Both the position numbers and the translations under genes were made by a program. The notes under the pieces were generated by a model. That model was not told where the DNA came from, ran no database searches, and worked only from the letters and a program-made list of their open reading frames with translations. 12,332 bases of DNA from NCBI GenBank assembly GCA_049589355.1, contig JBAWAP010000161.1:1-12332 (forward strand). The letters are read 5' to 3'. Positions 1 to 7,067 of this stretch are shown in pieces. The stretch is from JBAWAP01 sp049589355. Its GTDB lineage: Bacteria > Chloroflexota > Anaerolineae > VGOG01. Position 1 is the stretch's first letter, and each line of letters begins with the position of its first letter.

Positions 1-27
1 GCGGGTCTATGGGGGGTAAAGCCGCTT

Positions 28-60
28 GGTCTCGATACGTCGCTCCGCTCCTACTCGACC
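28..60. repeat. Short imperfect palindromic dispersed repeat (REP-like)
   Basis: A 33-base segment begins GGTCTCGATACG and ends CTACTCGACC, with a GC-rich centre. The ends are partly complementary. I recognise this type of sequence from memory as a small dispersed intergenic repeat of high-GC bacterial genomes. It lies just after the cdaR stop codon, between cdaR and whatever follows it off the left edge. Only one copy is in the window, so repetition cannot be shown here. Confidence 0.4.
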
Positions 61-104
61 GGCGCTGGACTCGATCTTTTCCCAATGTCCTCGACTTCCT
101 CACC

Positions 105-1790
105 TCAGCGAACAACGATAACCGGCACCTGGCAAGGCTCGATGAAGTTTCCGTCTTTATTGACTACCACCAAACGGAGCCAGTATTTCCCAGCCGATAG
201 GGTGGAGGTGTCCCAAACGCCCAGGAGGCCATCAACCACGGGTTCCTCGAAGCTCTGCAAGAACGACCACTCGGATACCCCCTCGTGGCGAAACTCGAAC
301 TTGTAATAGCCAAAGTTGTCAACGTGGGCGGAACCGAGAATCTGGGCTGGACCCTTCAATACAGCGTTCACTGTCGGATAAGTGAGACGAGCTCCGGGAT
401 CGGGGCAATCGGCCAGGATGACAGGCGTGGCTGTGGGGGAGGGTACGGGGGTGATCGTGGGCGTGGGAGTAGGAGGCGACGTTAGGGTAGGCGTCTCGAT
501 GGATTCCAGCGTCTCGATAGGCTCCGGCGTCTCGGTAGGTTTCGGTGTCTCGGTAGGCTCCGGCGTCTCGGTGGGGGTGAGGAGAGGGCCGGTAGTTATC
601 TCCACCTCGATGGTGTCCGGCAGGATGCTCTCTACCTTGAGCCCCTCCGGCACGACGACCTTAGGCGTTATCTTATGGGTACCCTGCTGCAGGTCGTAGA
701 GGTCCAAGATGACCTGCACATCCCCCGGCTTCAGCGCGTCCAGCTTGGGCATGGGGCCGGAGAGGATGACATCCACTAATTCGGGTGACGGCTTGACATT
801 CAGACCTGGCTGCAATCCCTGGATGACAAATTCTCGCTGTACCGTCAGGCTACTTTCGATGGCCGTCACGCCGACACTAACTACTACAGACTGTTCACCT
901 AGCACGGTAACGCCCTGAGGCAGGGTCAGGGTTACCCGCTCGACAACATTGGCGCTGGCACTGCTGACGTCTATGGGGGCTGTTTCCAGATAGCCGGGTA
1001 TCCCCTCGATAACCAGTGGGCTGCCGAAGATGATTGTGTTGGAGGGCTCGACGGAAACGCTGCTGATGCGGTAGCCGGAAGCTACCTGTCCCTCCACGAT
1101 GGGCCTCACAGATACCTCTTTGTAGTTACGCCTCTGCTCGATGGGCACTCGGACCTCGACTTCAGGTGGATCAATTTCTACCCAACCCACAGCCTGGCCT
1201 TCCTCGTTCCGCGCTAATAAGTCCACAGGCCCCTCCACGGTTTCTTTAGCCGCTCGCAGATAGATCTCAGCCACCAACTCACTGACCTGATCAACCATGG
1301 AGGCTGGCCCGCTTACTCTCGCTTTGGAAGGAGTGACTACAGGTGTCCGATCAATGTAGGCCAGGTGGGGAGTGTCCATGACTTTGGCCTGCACGCCTAG
1401 CTCTTTCTCCTTATACTCTTCCAGTCGGACACTGACTTCAGGGGGCTGTTTCTCCAAGATCTCAACGAACCGATCGGTGCAGGTGACCTGGATCTCGACG
1501 TCATGCCGTCCGGCAGGCAACCCTTCCAGGTCAATCCAGGCTTCGAACTTGTCGGCGGTCAACCTGCCCCAACTGGCCTCGGATGCCCGGACAGTGACCT
1601 TGACGTTCTTGACGACTTCGGGGAAGATGACAAGGCCCTCGGCCTTATTCAACACCTGGATAGGTATGTTCTCGGGGAAGGTATCCTCGCTCCTGGGATT
1701 CTGTTCGTTGGTGGCTACTACCCAGACAGTGAACGCCAAGGCTACCGCCAGCGCTATTGAACCCAAATCGTTCAAAACCCGACGAATCAT
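105..1790 (-). CDS. cdaR: CdaR/YbbR-domain protein, regulator of diadenylate cyclase, with extra C-terminal domain
   Basis: A 561-residue membrane-anchored extracytoplasmic protein. Residues 9-26 form one transmembrane segment. About residues 36-400 hold four YbbR-like beta-rich repeats with recurring 'V..P..V.V..' patterns. In known systems CdaR binds the membrane cyclase CdaA and modulates c-di-AMP synthesis. Its ATG lies 3 bases after the stop of dacA, so the two are almost certainly translationally coupled. Unusually, residues 401-457 are a Thr/Pro/Glu-rich linker built partly on hexapeptide repeats. They are followed by a domain of about 100 residues (460-561) with the pattern 'GSAHVDNFGYYKFEF ... 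GVWDTSTLSAGKYWLRLVV' and two cysteines (462, 553) that could pair outside the cell. Domains of that type are, to my knowledge, common at the ends of exported Chloroflexota proteins. The family call is firm; the role of the added domain is unknown. Confidence 0.9.
   Translation of the reverse strand: MIRRVLNDLGSIALAVALAFTVWVVATNEQNPRSEDTFPENIPIQVLNKAEGLVIFPEVVKNVKVTVRASEASWGRLTADKFEAWIDLEGLPAGRHDVEIQVTCTDRFVEILEKQPPEVSVRLEEYKEKELGVQAKVMDTPHLAYIDRTPVVTPSKARVSGPASMVDQVSELVAEIYLRAAKETVEGPVDLLARNEEGQAVGWVEIDPPEVEVRVPIEQRRNYKEVSVRPIVEGQVASGYRISSVSVEPSNTIIFGSPLVIEGIPGYLETAPIDVSSASANVVERVTLTLPQGVTVLGEQSVVVSVGVTAIESSLTVQREFVIQGLQPGLNVKPSPELVDVILSGPMPKLDALKPGDVQVILDLYDLQQGTHKITPKVVVPEGLKVESILPDTIEVEITTGPLLTPTETPEPTETPKPTETPEPIETLESIETPTLTSPPTPTPTITPVPSPTATPVILADCPDPGARLTYPTVNAVLKGPAQILGSAHVDNFGYYKFEFRHEGVSEWSFLQSFEEPVVDGLLGVWDTSTLSAGKYWLRLVVVNKDGNFIEPCQVPVIVVR
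491..580. repeat. Five tandem 18-base units inside cdaR
   Basis: Five consecutive 18-base units start at 491, 509, 527, 545 and 563, each beginning with a variant of GCGTCTCGGT. Read on the minus strand they encode the hexapeptides TETPEP, TETPKP, TETPEP, IETLES and IETPTL. They make up the first part of the flexible linker of CdaR. Unit number could vary between strains by slippage. Confidence 0.85.
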
Positions 1791-1793
1791 GTC

Positions 1794-2618
1794 CTACACC
1801 CTACTCGTTAGTCGCCCAACCCAATCCAACCAGCCAGGCAAAGCCCTCTCTAGCCGTGGCCTGTAGAAAGCTTGCAGGATTTTTCCCAGCCGCTTCACGT
1901 CGAGGCGGCGGACCATACGGCCGTTATGGGCGATGGAGATGACACCCGTCTCCTCGGAGACGACGATAGAGACGGCGTCGCTCTCCTCGGTTACACCCAC
2001 GGCCGCCCGATGGCGGAGGCCCAGTTGACGGTCGGGTATACTATGCCCTGCCAGGGGCAACACGCAGGTGGCCGCTACTACCTCGTCCTCGCGGATGATG
2101 ACCGCCCCATCGTGCAGGGCGGTGTTGGGAAAAAAGATGGTTAAGAGGAGCTCAGCCGAGACTTTCCCGTCCACCCTTATCCCTGTGTCAATGTACTCTT
2201 GCAAGCCCGTCTCCCGCTCCAGGACGATGAGAGCTCCGTGACGACGCTCTGCCAGGCGCTGGCAGGCCTGGCAAATCTCCTCGATCACTCGATCGCTGCT
2301 GGATTCCTGGCGGTTAGCTAAGAATCCCGTCCGCCCTAAGCGCTCCAAAGCCCGCCTCAACTCAGGCTGGAAAATCACCGGGATAGCCACCAACAGGGCA
2401 GAGAGCGAGTTCCTGATAAGCCAACTAAAAGCCGCTAACTTCAGGACGCTGGTGATGAGGATAGTCAGCAAGACCACGATGATCACGCCGCGCAGCAACT
2501 GAACAGCCTGAGTGCCTTGCATCAAGCGAAGCAGCCCATAGAAAATCAGGGCCACCAATATAATGTCAATCACACTCAGCAGACTCAGGCGTGTAAATAC
2601 CCAAAGAATGTCGGACAA
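1794..2618 (-). CDS. dacA: Membrane diadenylate cyclase (c-di-AMP synthase), CdaA/DacA type
   Basis: A 274-residue protein that makes cyclic di-AMP from two ATP molecules. Three hydrophobic segments at about residues 17-31, 41-60 and 63-80 anchor it in the membrane. The DisA_N catalytic domain follows, with the signature D-G-A at 170-172 and R-H-R at 202-204, both intact. Length and layout match CdaA. The start is TTG at 2618, supported by GGAGG six bases upstream on the minus strand; there is no better ATG before the first membrane segment. It lies 31 bases after argF and 3 bases before cdaR, so argF-dacA-cdaR look like one transcript. The common partner glmM is not adjacent in this window. 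Confidence 0.93.
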   Translation of the reverse strand: MSDILWVFTRLSLLSVIDIILVALIFYGLLRLMQGTQAVQLLRGVIIVVLLTILITSVLKLAAFSWLIRNSLSALLVAIPVIFQPELRRALERLGRTGFLANRQESSSDRVIEEICQACQRLAERRHGALIVLERETGLQEYIDTGIRVDGKVSAELLLTIFFPNTALHDGAVIIREDEVVAATCVLPLAGHSIPDRQLGLRHRAAVGVTEESDAVSIVVSEETGVISIAHNGRMVRRLDVKRLGKILQAFYRPRLERALPGWLDWVGRLTSRV

Positions 2619-2649
2619 GCCTATCCTCCGTGCTGGTCACAACAGTTAC

Positions 2650-3567
2650 TTAGCCCATCAGCAGTGCCAGGATCGCTTTCTGGGCGTGCATACGGTTTTC
2701 CGCCTGGTCGAAGAGGACTGAGCTAGGGCCGTCGGCTACCTCGTCGGTGATCTCCTGGCCACGGTGGGCGGGCAGGCAGTGCATCACCATGACGTCGGGC
2801 CTGGCCTGAGCCACTAAGGCCGCATTGACCTGATAAGGAGCGAAGTCCTTCAGTCGCCTCTTGGTCTCCTCCTCCTGCCCCATGCTTACCCAAACGTCGG
2901 TGTAGATCACGTCGGCCCCGCGCACGGCAGCGGCAGGATCGCGCACGAGCTCGATTTTGCTTCCGCTCTGAGCGGCAAATTCCTGGCCCAACTTCACAAC
3001 GTCATTGCTCAGCTCATACCCCTCTGGTGACGCTAAAGCCACATCCATACCCACCTTGGTAGCGGCGAACAGCAGGGAGGTGGCCACGTTGTTGCCGTCG
3101 CCCACGTAGGCCAGCTTCACTTCCTTTAGCTTCCCCCGTTTCTCCCAGATGGTGAAGAGGTCAGTTAAAGCTTGGCAGGGGTGGCTGTAGTCGGATAGGC
3201 CATTGATAACCGGCACCCGGGAATAAGCGGCCAGTTCTTGGATGTGGCTATGGGCGAAAACCCGAGCCATGATACCGTCTACGTAACGGGATAACACTCT
3301 GGCTACATCTGGCACGCTCTCCCGCACCCCCAGCTTGATCTCGTCCGGCGAGAGATAGAGGGCCTGGCCTCCCAGGTGAATCATCGCCATTTCAAAGGAG
3401 ACTCGCGTCCGCAGGCTGGGCTTCTGGAAGATCATGCCCAAGGTCTTTCCCTTCAGGATAGGCTCATTGCCGCCTTTTCGCCACTCCTCTTTGAGTGCCT
3501 TGGCCAGGCTCAAGACCTGCCAGACCTCGTCCGCCGACAGGTCAGCGATGCTAAGCAGGTGTTTCAT
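2650..3567 (-). CDS. argF: Ornithine carbamoyltransferase
   Basis: A 305-residue enzyme that condenses carbamoyl phosphate and ornithine to citrulline in cytosolic arginine synthesis. Visible motifs are SLRTR at 51-55 (the carbamoyl-phosphate loop, usually STRTR), HPCQ at 129-132, SMG at 228-230 (ornithine binding) and HCLPAHRG at 263-270 with the catalytic cysteine. The open frame continues upstream to 3627, but the start at 3567 is preferred. It has a GAGGAGG ribosome site a few bases upstream, it matches the family N-terminus, and a promoter (3595-3623) lies inside the longer frame. The intact SMG and HCLP motifs separate it from aspartate carbamoyltransferase. It heads the transcript that continues into dacA. 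No ARG-box-like operator was recognised. Confidence 0.95.
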   Translation of the reverse strand: MKHLLSIADLSADEVWQVLSLAKALKEEWRKGGNEPILKGKTLGMIFQKPSLRTRVSFEMAMIHLGGQALYLSPDEIKLGVRESVPDVARVLSRYVDGIMARVFAHSHIQELAAYSRVPVINGLSDYSHPCQALTDLFTIWEKRGKLKEVKLAYVGDGNNVATSLLFAATKVGMDVALASPEGYELSNDVVKLGQEFAAQSGSKIELVRDPAAAVRGADVIYTDVWVSMGQEEETKRRLKDFAPYQVNAALVAQARPDVMVMHCLPAHRGQEITDEVADGPSSVLFDQAENRMHAQKAILALLMG

Positions 3568-3594
3568 ATTTGCCTCCTCAAAGCTGTTGATAAC

Positions 3595-3623
3595 AGTATA
3601 ACGCTTAAGGGGAGGAATGTCAA
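3595..3623 (-). promoter_or_regulatory. Sigma70 promoter of argF-dacA-cdaR
   Basis: On the minus strand the -35 box TTGACA (3618-3623) and the -10 box TATACT (3595-3600) are separated by exactly 17 bases. Transcription would start near 3588, giving an untranslated leader of about 20 bases before the argF ATG at 3567. A perfect 12-base-pair hairpin lies just upstream of the -35 box. Confidence 0.8.
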
Positions 3624-3632
3624 GCATTAAAG

Positions 3633-3665
3633 AGACCCTTAGGGTCTTGGAAACCCTAAGGGTCT
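3633..3665. repeat. Perfect 12-bp inverted repeat, terminator or dispersed palindrome
   Basis: AGACCCTTAGGG (3633-3644) pairs perfectly with CCCTAAGGGTCT (3654-3665) around a 9-base loop. Each arm contains the smaller palindrome CCCTTAGGG or CCCTAAGGG. It lies between the stop of the membrane-protein gene (3692) and the argF promoter. On the minus strand it could end transcription of that gene, but only a weak U-tract (CTTTAAT) follows. The nested symmetry fits a mobile palindromic repeat equally well. Confidence 0.65.
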
Positions 3666-3691
3666 GGGGTCTACTATTGGGCGTGCTCGGA

Positions 3692-4558
3692 CTAGCGGAT
3701 AGCCAGTGCTGCCAACAACATCCCGGCCATCAGAAAGGGGCGTGTCCGTTGCAGGTACCAAAGCTCCACCCCGTCTCGACCAAGAAAAGGCTGCAAGAGC
3801 ATCTGGGGCAATAGCAGGAGGCCCGCCACTCCGGCTATGACAGGCTGTCTTAGAAAGATGAGGAGAGCGATGACAGCAGCTTGTGACACTTTCAGCAGGG
3901 TTAGCGAGTGCTTTCCGCTGTCCTTGGCCAAAGTGAGACAGCTATGGTAGGCCACTGTGTAGCAGGTTGCTAATAAGAACGACCATAGGGTAAGAGGCGC
4001 AAAAGCTGTGTGACCCGCCAGCCAGGCAAATCCCATTTCCAGGATGGCTCGCAAGGACAGGGGAGGTGCGCTGTGTCGGCGCGCGCGAAGAAGAGCCAGC
4101 ACCATGATAGCCAAGGCCGCTGAGGTCAGGATGATGGCGCGTTGCCCCAGGATAACCGCCAGGATCAGTGTTAAAGGCAAGACGACCGCCAGGCCAAGTA
4201 GAGCTGAGCTCAGCCGTGGCCAAAAGACCGCTCGCCACCAGGCCAGCCTCCGGCCCAGCCGGTGGCTGGGCGAGCCTGGAGCGGTGTAGGGCAGGACAGT
4301 CAAACTGAATTCCTGAGCCTGCGAGGGCCAATGGGAAGAGACAAACCAATCCCTCTCAGCGATCACATGCCAGAGGGTACCCCATAGCGCGTCGGCAAGG
4401 AACAGAGCGATCATCAAAACTAGCAGATTCTGGCCGCTGAGGGTCAGCCAGCCCGAGGCCACAGCGCCGCACAGAGCCGCCCAGGCTGGACCCAGCCAGG
4501 TAAGTGGCCGAGTAATTCGCACCTCCAACTTCGTCAGTGGCCCCAACATCCAGTGCAC
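3692..4558 (-). CDS. Polytopic membrane protein of unknown function
   Basis: A 288-residue hydrophobic protein that I do not recognise. Likely membrane segments are at about 21-39, 45-62, 115-136, 139-157, 190-210, 224-252 and 272-287. A polar stretch of about 50 residues (64-112) follows segment two. The C-terminus is unusually close to the last membrane segment. No aspartate-rich prenyltransferase motif or transporter signature was seen. The start is taken as GTG at 4558, with GGAAGGGG about seven bases upstream; an ATG at 4549 is an alternative. It has its own promoter at 4593-4621 and is separated from argF by a hairpin and the argF promoter, so it is probably transcribed alone. An overlapping frame at 3942-4349 is a shadow. 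Confidence 0.75.
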   Translation of the reverse strand: MHWMLGPLTKLEVRITRPLTWLGPAWAALCGAVASGWLTLSGQNLLVLMIALFLADALWGTLWHVIAERDWFVSSHWPSQAQEFSLTVLPYTAPGSPSHRLGRRLAWWRAVFWPRLSSALLGLAVVLPLTLILAVILGQRAIILTSAALAIMVLALLRARRHSAPPLSLRAILEMGFAWLAGHTAFAPLTLWSFLLATCYTVAYHSCLTLAKDSGKHSLTLLKVSQAAVIALLIFLRQPVIAGVAGLLLLPQMLLQPFLGRDGVELWYLQRTRPFLMAGMLLAALAIR

Positions 4559-4592
4559 CGGCCTTCCCCTTCCAAGTAGCGAAGTTGGGTAT

Positions 4593-4621
4593 ATTATACC
4601 ACAATTCCTTAATCTTGTCGC
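4593..4621 (-). promoter_or_regulatory. Extended -10 promoter of the membrane-protein gene
   Basis: On the minus strand TGGTATAAT gives a perfect -10 box (4593-4598) with an upstream TG extension. Seventeen bases further upstream is GCGACA (4616-4621), a 4/6 match to the -35 box. The predicted start of transcription is about 28 bases before the GTG at 4558. Confidence 0.65.
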
Positions 4622-4698
4622 ATTTGAGCCAACGTGAAACGCTCTGAGCCAAGGAGTGTTCAGGGCTTTTTAGCTCAAGAGTGCTAGCTGAGCGGCGT

Positions 4699-4745
4699 CC
4701 TGAGTCGGTTGAAGGGTAGGCTGGGAGCCCTTCGACAGGCTCAGG
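4699..4745. repeat. Palindromic dispersed repeat (CCTTCGACAGGCTCAGG type)
   Basis: The left arm (4699-4716, CCTGAGTCGGTTGAAGGG) and right arm (4728-4745, CCCTTCGACAGGCTCAGG) pair at 15 of 18 positions around an 11-base loop. The core 4729-4745 matches 15 of 17 bases of a segment inside the transposase gene (8543-8559, opposite orientation). The same short repeat therefore occurs twice in this window. Confidence 0.7.
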
Positions 4746-4855
4746 CTAAACTCCACAGAGAGCCACGGCGCGGGAAAAACGTATTGCCAGATCCACTGCT
4801 TGATCGAGGAGTTCTTGGGAAGTTGGTTCCATCGCTGTTTTCCCTCCGGCACGGG

Positions 4856-4884
4856 TTGACTTTTCCTGGCCTCTGCTTTATAAT
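4856..4884 (+). promoter_or_regulatory. Strong sigma70 promoter, candidate cassette promoter
   Basis: TTGACT (4856-4861), a 17-base spacer and a perfect TATAAT (4879-4884) point into the cassette array. The first gene starts 193 bases downstream, and the first core-like site GTTGGGC is at 5038-5044. Position and direction match a cassette promoter (Pc) lying upstream of attI. It should at least transcribe the first cassettes. Confidence 0.75.
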
Positions 4885-5037
4885 GGATTCACCCGGCAAC
4901 CCTGCACACTCCGCAAAAGAGCCGGGATGGGAGTTTATACAGAAAATTTCCGCAAGTGCAACTCAGGGAGTGGGTTTAGGTAGATTCCGTCTAAGACGCT
5001 TAAATGGCAAGGAAAGACGGATTCCATATACTCAATA

Positions 5038-5044
5038 GTTGGGC
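5038..5044 (+). other. Core-like recombination site at the left edge of the cassette array
   Basis: GTTGGGC fits the integron core consensus GTTRRRY and is the exact complement of the outer box GCCCAAC of the first attC (5759-5765). This is what is expected if cassette 1 begins at 5039. It could be an attI core or a secondary site used for insertion. A 7-base match alone can arise by chance, so the call rests on its position. Confidence 0.5.
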
Positions 5045-5076
5045 TGCAACTTATCGAAAAGTAGGTAGGAGGAAAA

Positions 5077-5733
5077 ATGAATAAAGCAACAAGAATAATT
5101 GTGGCAACACTTGGAACAATCTTCGGAATTTCCGGGATGAGCCATGGATTCTTTGAGATATTTCAAGGGAATGCTCCCACTGGTGGCTTATTTATCTCAG
5201 CAATTGGAGAAGCCCAAAAAATGTGGCCGCATGGCAATGAGTATGCTTTTACGCTTATCCCCAATTTCATGATGACTGGTATTGCAGCAATGCTGGTTGG
5301 CCTTGCCATCATTATATGGTCGCTCGGTTTCGTTCACAAGAAGAACGGGCCAGCCGTTTTCTTCCTTCTCTTTGTTTTGCTTCTCCTGGTTGGGGGAGGC
5401 GTCGCACAAATATTATTCTTCCCTTTGATTTGGCTTGTTTCAACTCGAATCAATAAACCATTGGCTTGGTGGCGAAAGATTCTACCGGTCAAGATTCAAA
5501 AGCCACTTGGCAAGTTGCGGCTTTGGTCTCTGGTTATCAGTTCAGCACTGCTTGTATTTGTTCTCGAAATTGCCATCACAGGGTTTGTACCCGCAGTGAA
5601 TGACCCAGATGCGGTTCTATCAATTATGCTATCTTGTCTTGGTATGGAAGTGATAGTTCTTCCATTAACCTTCGTTTCTGGATTTGCACATGATATTGCA
5701 ATGAGGCCTAATATCGCTCTTGATGAGAAGTAA
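5077..5733 (+). CDS. Cassette 1: polytopic membrane protein, function unknown
   Basis: A 218-residue hydrophobic protein with likely membrane segments at about 7-28, 59-86, 91-123, 148-171 and 178-203, and a basic loop at 125-147. No family is recognised. The ATG at 5077 is preceded by AGGAGG four bases upstream. The start lies 33 bases after the core site and the stop 25 bases before attC 1, a typical cassette layout. Codons are more AT-rich than in the argF block, which suggests transfer. It is the first gene downstream of the promoter at 4856-4884 and so probably the best expressed cassette. Confidence 0.8.
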   Translation: MNKATRIIVATLGTIFGISGMSHGFFEIFQGNAPTGGLFISAIGEAQKMWPHGNEYAFTLIPNFMMTGIAAMLVGLAIIIWSLGFVHKKNGPAVFFLLFVLLLLVGGGVAQILFFPLIWLVSTRINKPLAWWRKILPVKIQKPLGKLRLWSLVISSALLVFVLEIAITGFVPAVNDPDAVLSIMLSCLGMEVIVLPLTFVSGFAHDIAMRPNIALDEK

Positions 5734-5758
5734 GGCAGCTCTAGAAAACCAAAAAGCG

Positions 5759-5884
5759 GCCCAACACCGGCTCCAGCGGACAGCGGCTCTGCCGCTCCGC
5801 GCAGGCGCGGTTTGCCAGAAATGGCGCATAATTGAGTAAGAGTCTCGCCTGCCCCGCCGCTGCCGCTGAGCCAAACCGTTGGGC
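5759..5884 (+). repeat. attC site 1 (126 bases)
   Basis: Outer box GCCCAAC (5759-5765) pairs perfectly with GTTGGGC (5878-5884). The inner arms GGCTCCAGCGGACAGCGGC and GCCGCTGCCGCTGAGCC pair completely apart from two unpaired plus-strand bases (C and A). On the bottom strand these are the extrahelical G and T expected of a folded attC. The centre holds a smaller GCGGC/GCCGC hairpin. It closely resembles attC 2: 35 of the first 38 bases and 32 of 34 bases at the other end agree. Confidence 0.92.
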
Positions 5885-5926
5885 GGGAAATGTCATTCCA
5901 ATATGTGAAAAAGGAGACGTAAACGC

Positions 5927-6706
5927 ATGGACAAATCGAACGTTGAGACTGTGGACACCACCTGGAAAGGCGTTTATAGGCTTGGCGGAGCGGCCGCTTT
6001 GCTCTCGGCAGTGATGTGGCTCATTGCATCGAGCACCTACGTAATTGCCTATCGGGCGGGGCCACCACCAACAAACATTCTGGAATGGTTTGCCCAATTT
6101 CAGAGCAACTGGTTCGTTGGTCTCATCTTCCTTGGCTTTGCCGACATCGTTTTCATGATCTTGGCAGTCCCCATCTCTTTGGCGCTCTACATCGCCCTTC
6201 AGCAGGTTAGCAAAGCATGGTCGTTGATCGCCACAGCTCTTGCATTTGTAGGCCTGACGGACTACTTGGCTACAAATGCAGCCTTTTCCATGCTTACCCT
6301 CAGCAACCAATACGCAGCCGCCACAACGGAGGCGCAGAAATCTCTTCTCCAGGCGGCCGGCCAGGGACTTATCGCTTCTACTCAGGGAACCAGCTACTAC
6401 ATGGGGCTGCCGTTGGTGTGGCTTGCCAGTATCATTCTCTCCGTGCTTATGTGGAGGCATAAGGGTTTCGGCAAAGCAAGCGCCTATATGGGCATCCTTG
6501 GTTATGCACTCTTATTGGTCGCCGTTCCCTTGGCTGGCTATGCCACCACCGATCCAGCGACTGCTGTCGAGACAGTGCTAGCTTACATATCCTACCTGGG
6601 TGGCGGTGTGCTTTGGGTGATTTGGTGGATCTTGATTGGCCTGAAGCTCCTGAAGCTGGGGCGCATCGAAGGAAAAATGCTTCCCCAACAATCACGATCA
6701 GGATAG
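5927..6706 (+). CDS. Cassette 2: six-span membrane protein, possibly DUF4386-like
   Basis: A 259-residue protein with likely membrane segments at about 18-42, 62-82, 97-119, 157-175, 181-203 and 220-243. Size, spacing and a long Ala/Gln/Thr-rich outer loop (120-155) recall the DUF4386 family, whose function is unknown; this assignment is from pattern memory only. The ATG at 5927 has AAGGAG ten bases upstream. The start lies 43 bases after the core of attC 1 and the stop 44 bases before attC 2. A long minus-strand frame at 5741-6460 overlaps it and is judged a shadow, since it crosses attC 1 and lacks a protein-like pattern. Confidence 0.8.
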   Translation: MDKSNVETVDTTWKGVYRLGGAAALLSAVMWLIASSTYVIAYRAGPPPTNILEWFAQFQSNWFVGLIFLGFADIVFMILAVPISLALYIALQQVSKAWSLIATALAFVGLTDYLATNAAFSMLTLSNQYAAATTEAQKSLLQAAGQGLIASTQGTSYYMGLPLVWLASIILSVLMWRHKGFGKASAYMGILGYALLLVAVPLAGYATTDPATAVETVLAYISYLGGGVLWVIWWILIGLKLLKLGRIEGKMLPQQSRSG

Positions 6707-6749
6707 TGCAATCCGCTTGAGAACCATAGCTTGTCCGAACTGAGGCCCC

Positions 6750-6877
6750 GCCCAACACCGGCTGCAGCGGACAGCGGCTGCGCCGCTGATGGTATGCACC
6801 AGCTTGCTAGAAATGCGCGATAATTCTCGAAGGAGTCTTGCCAGTCCCGCCGCTGCCGCTGAGCCATACCGTTAGGC
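6750..6877 (+). repeat. attC site 2 (128 bases)
   Basis: Outer box GCCCAAC (6750-6756) and core GTTAGGC (6871-6877). Inner arms GGCTGCAGCGGACAGCGGC and GCCGCTGCCGCTGAGCC pair with two unpaired plus-strand bases (G and A). The outer box is exactly complementary to the start of cassette 2 (TTGGGC at 5879). It is a close relative of attC 1, including the centre of the loop. Confidence 0.92.
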
Positions 6878-7067
6878 GGATGGCCACCCGGCATCTTGTC
6901 GCGCGTCCGTCGAAGAACCTCACCATCGGTCCTCGCTTGTTCGTTCAAAGCGCATGCAGTATTCTTTACCCCAGGTTGGAGGGCCTAGGGCACGACGCTG
7001 TGCGGAGCAGGGTAGCCTTGGTGATCGCCACCCAGATGGCCTCAGGGCCATGAAAGGAGGTGTCACC
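6878..7067. other. Leader of cassette 3
   Basis: Nothing convincing apart from the ribosome site AAAGGAGG at 7053-7060, which serves the small gene at 7068. A 57-codon frame (ATG 6880 to TGA 7053) begins three bases after the attC core but has no ribosome site and no recognisable pattern. Confidence 0.4.

Larger units (their letters stand above)
4622..5037. other. Intergenic leader between the core block and the cassette array
   Basis: No convincing gene. The stretch separates two divergent promoters. It holds a dispersed palindrome (4699-4745), a strong plus-strand promoter (4856-4884) and an inverted repeat ATTCCGTCT/AGACGGATT (4984-4992 and 5015-5023, 8 of 9 paired, 22-base loop) close to the presumed cassette insertion point. 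This is where an integron would keep its promoter and attI site. No integrase gene is present here or on the other strand. Confidence 0.5.

Noticed and set aside
3568..3627. Longer N-terminus for ornithine carbamoyltransferase
   Set aside because: The extension covers the promoter boxes and the ribosome site, and it does not fit the family start.
4584..4590. GTTGGGT, a second core-like match left of the array
   Set aside because: It lies in the leader of the minus-strand membrane-protein gene with no paired outer box; a 7-base consensus match is expected by chance.
4883..5038. Possible leader peptide starting at ATG 4883 and ending at the core site
   Set aside because: Its ATG overlaps the -10 box TATAAT, so it could not be on that transcript, and it has no ribosome site.
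5741..6460. 239-codon minus-strand frame over cassette 2
   Set aside because: It crosses attC 1 and opposes a membrane protein with a good ribosome site.
6880..7053. 57-codon frame right after the attC 2 core
   Set aside because: No ribosome site and an unconvincing composition; the downstream gene at 7068 has a far better start.
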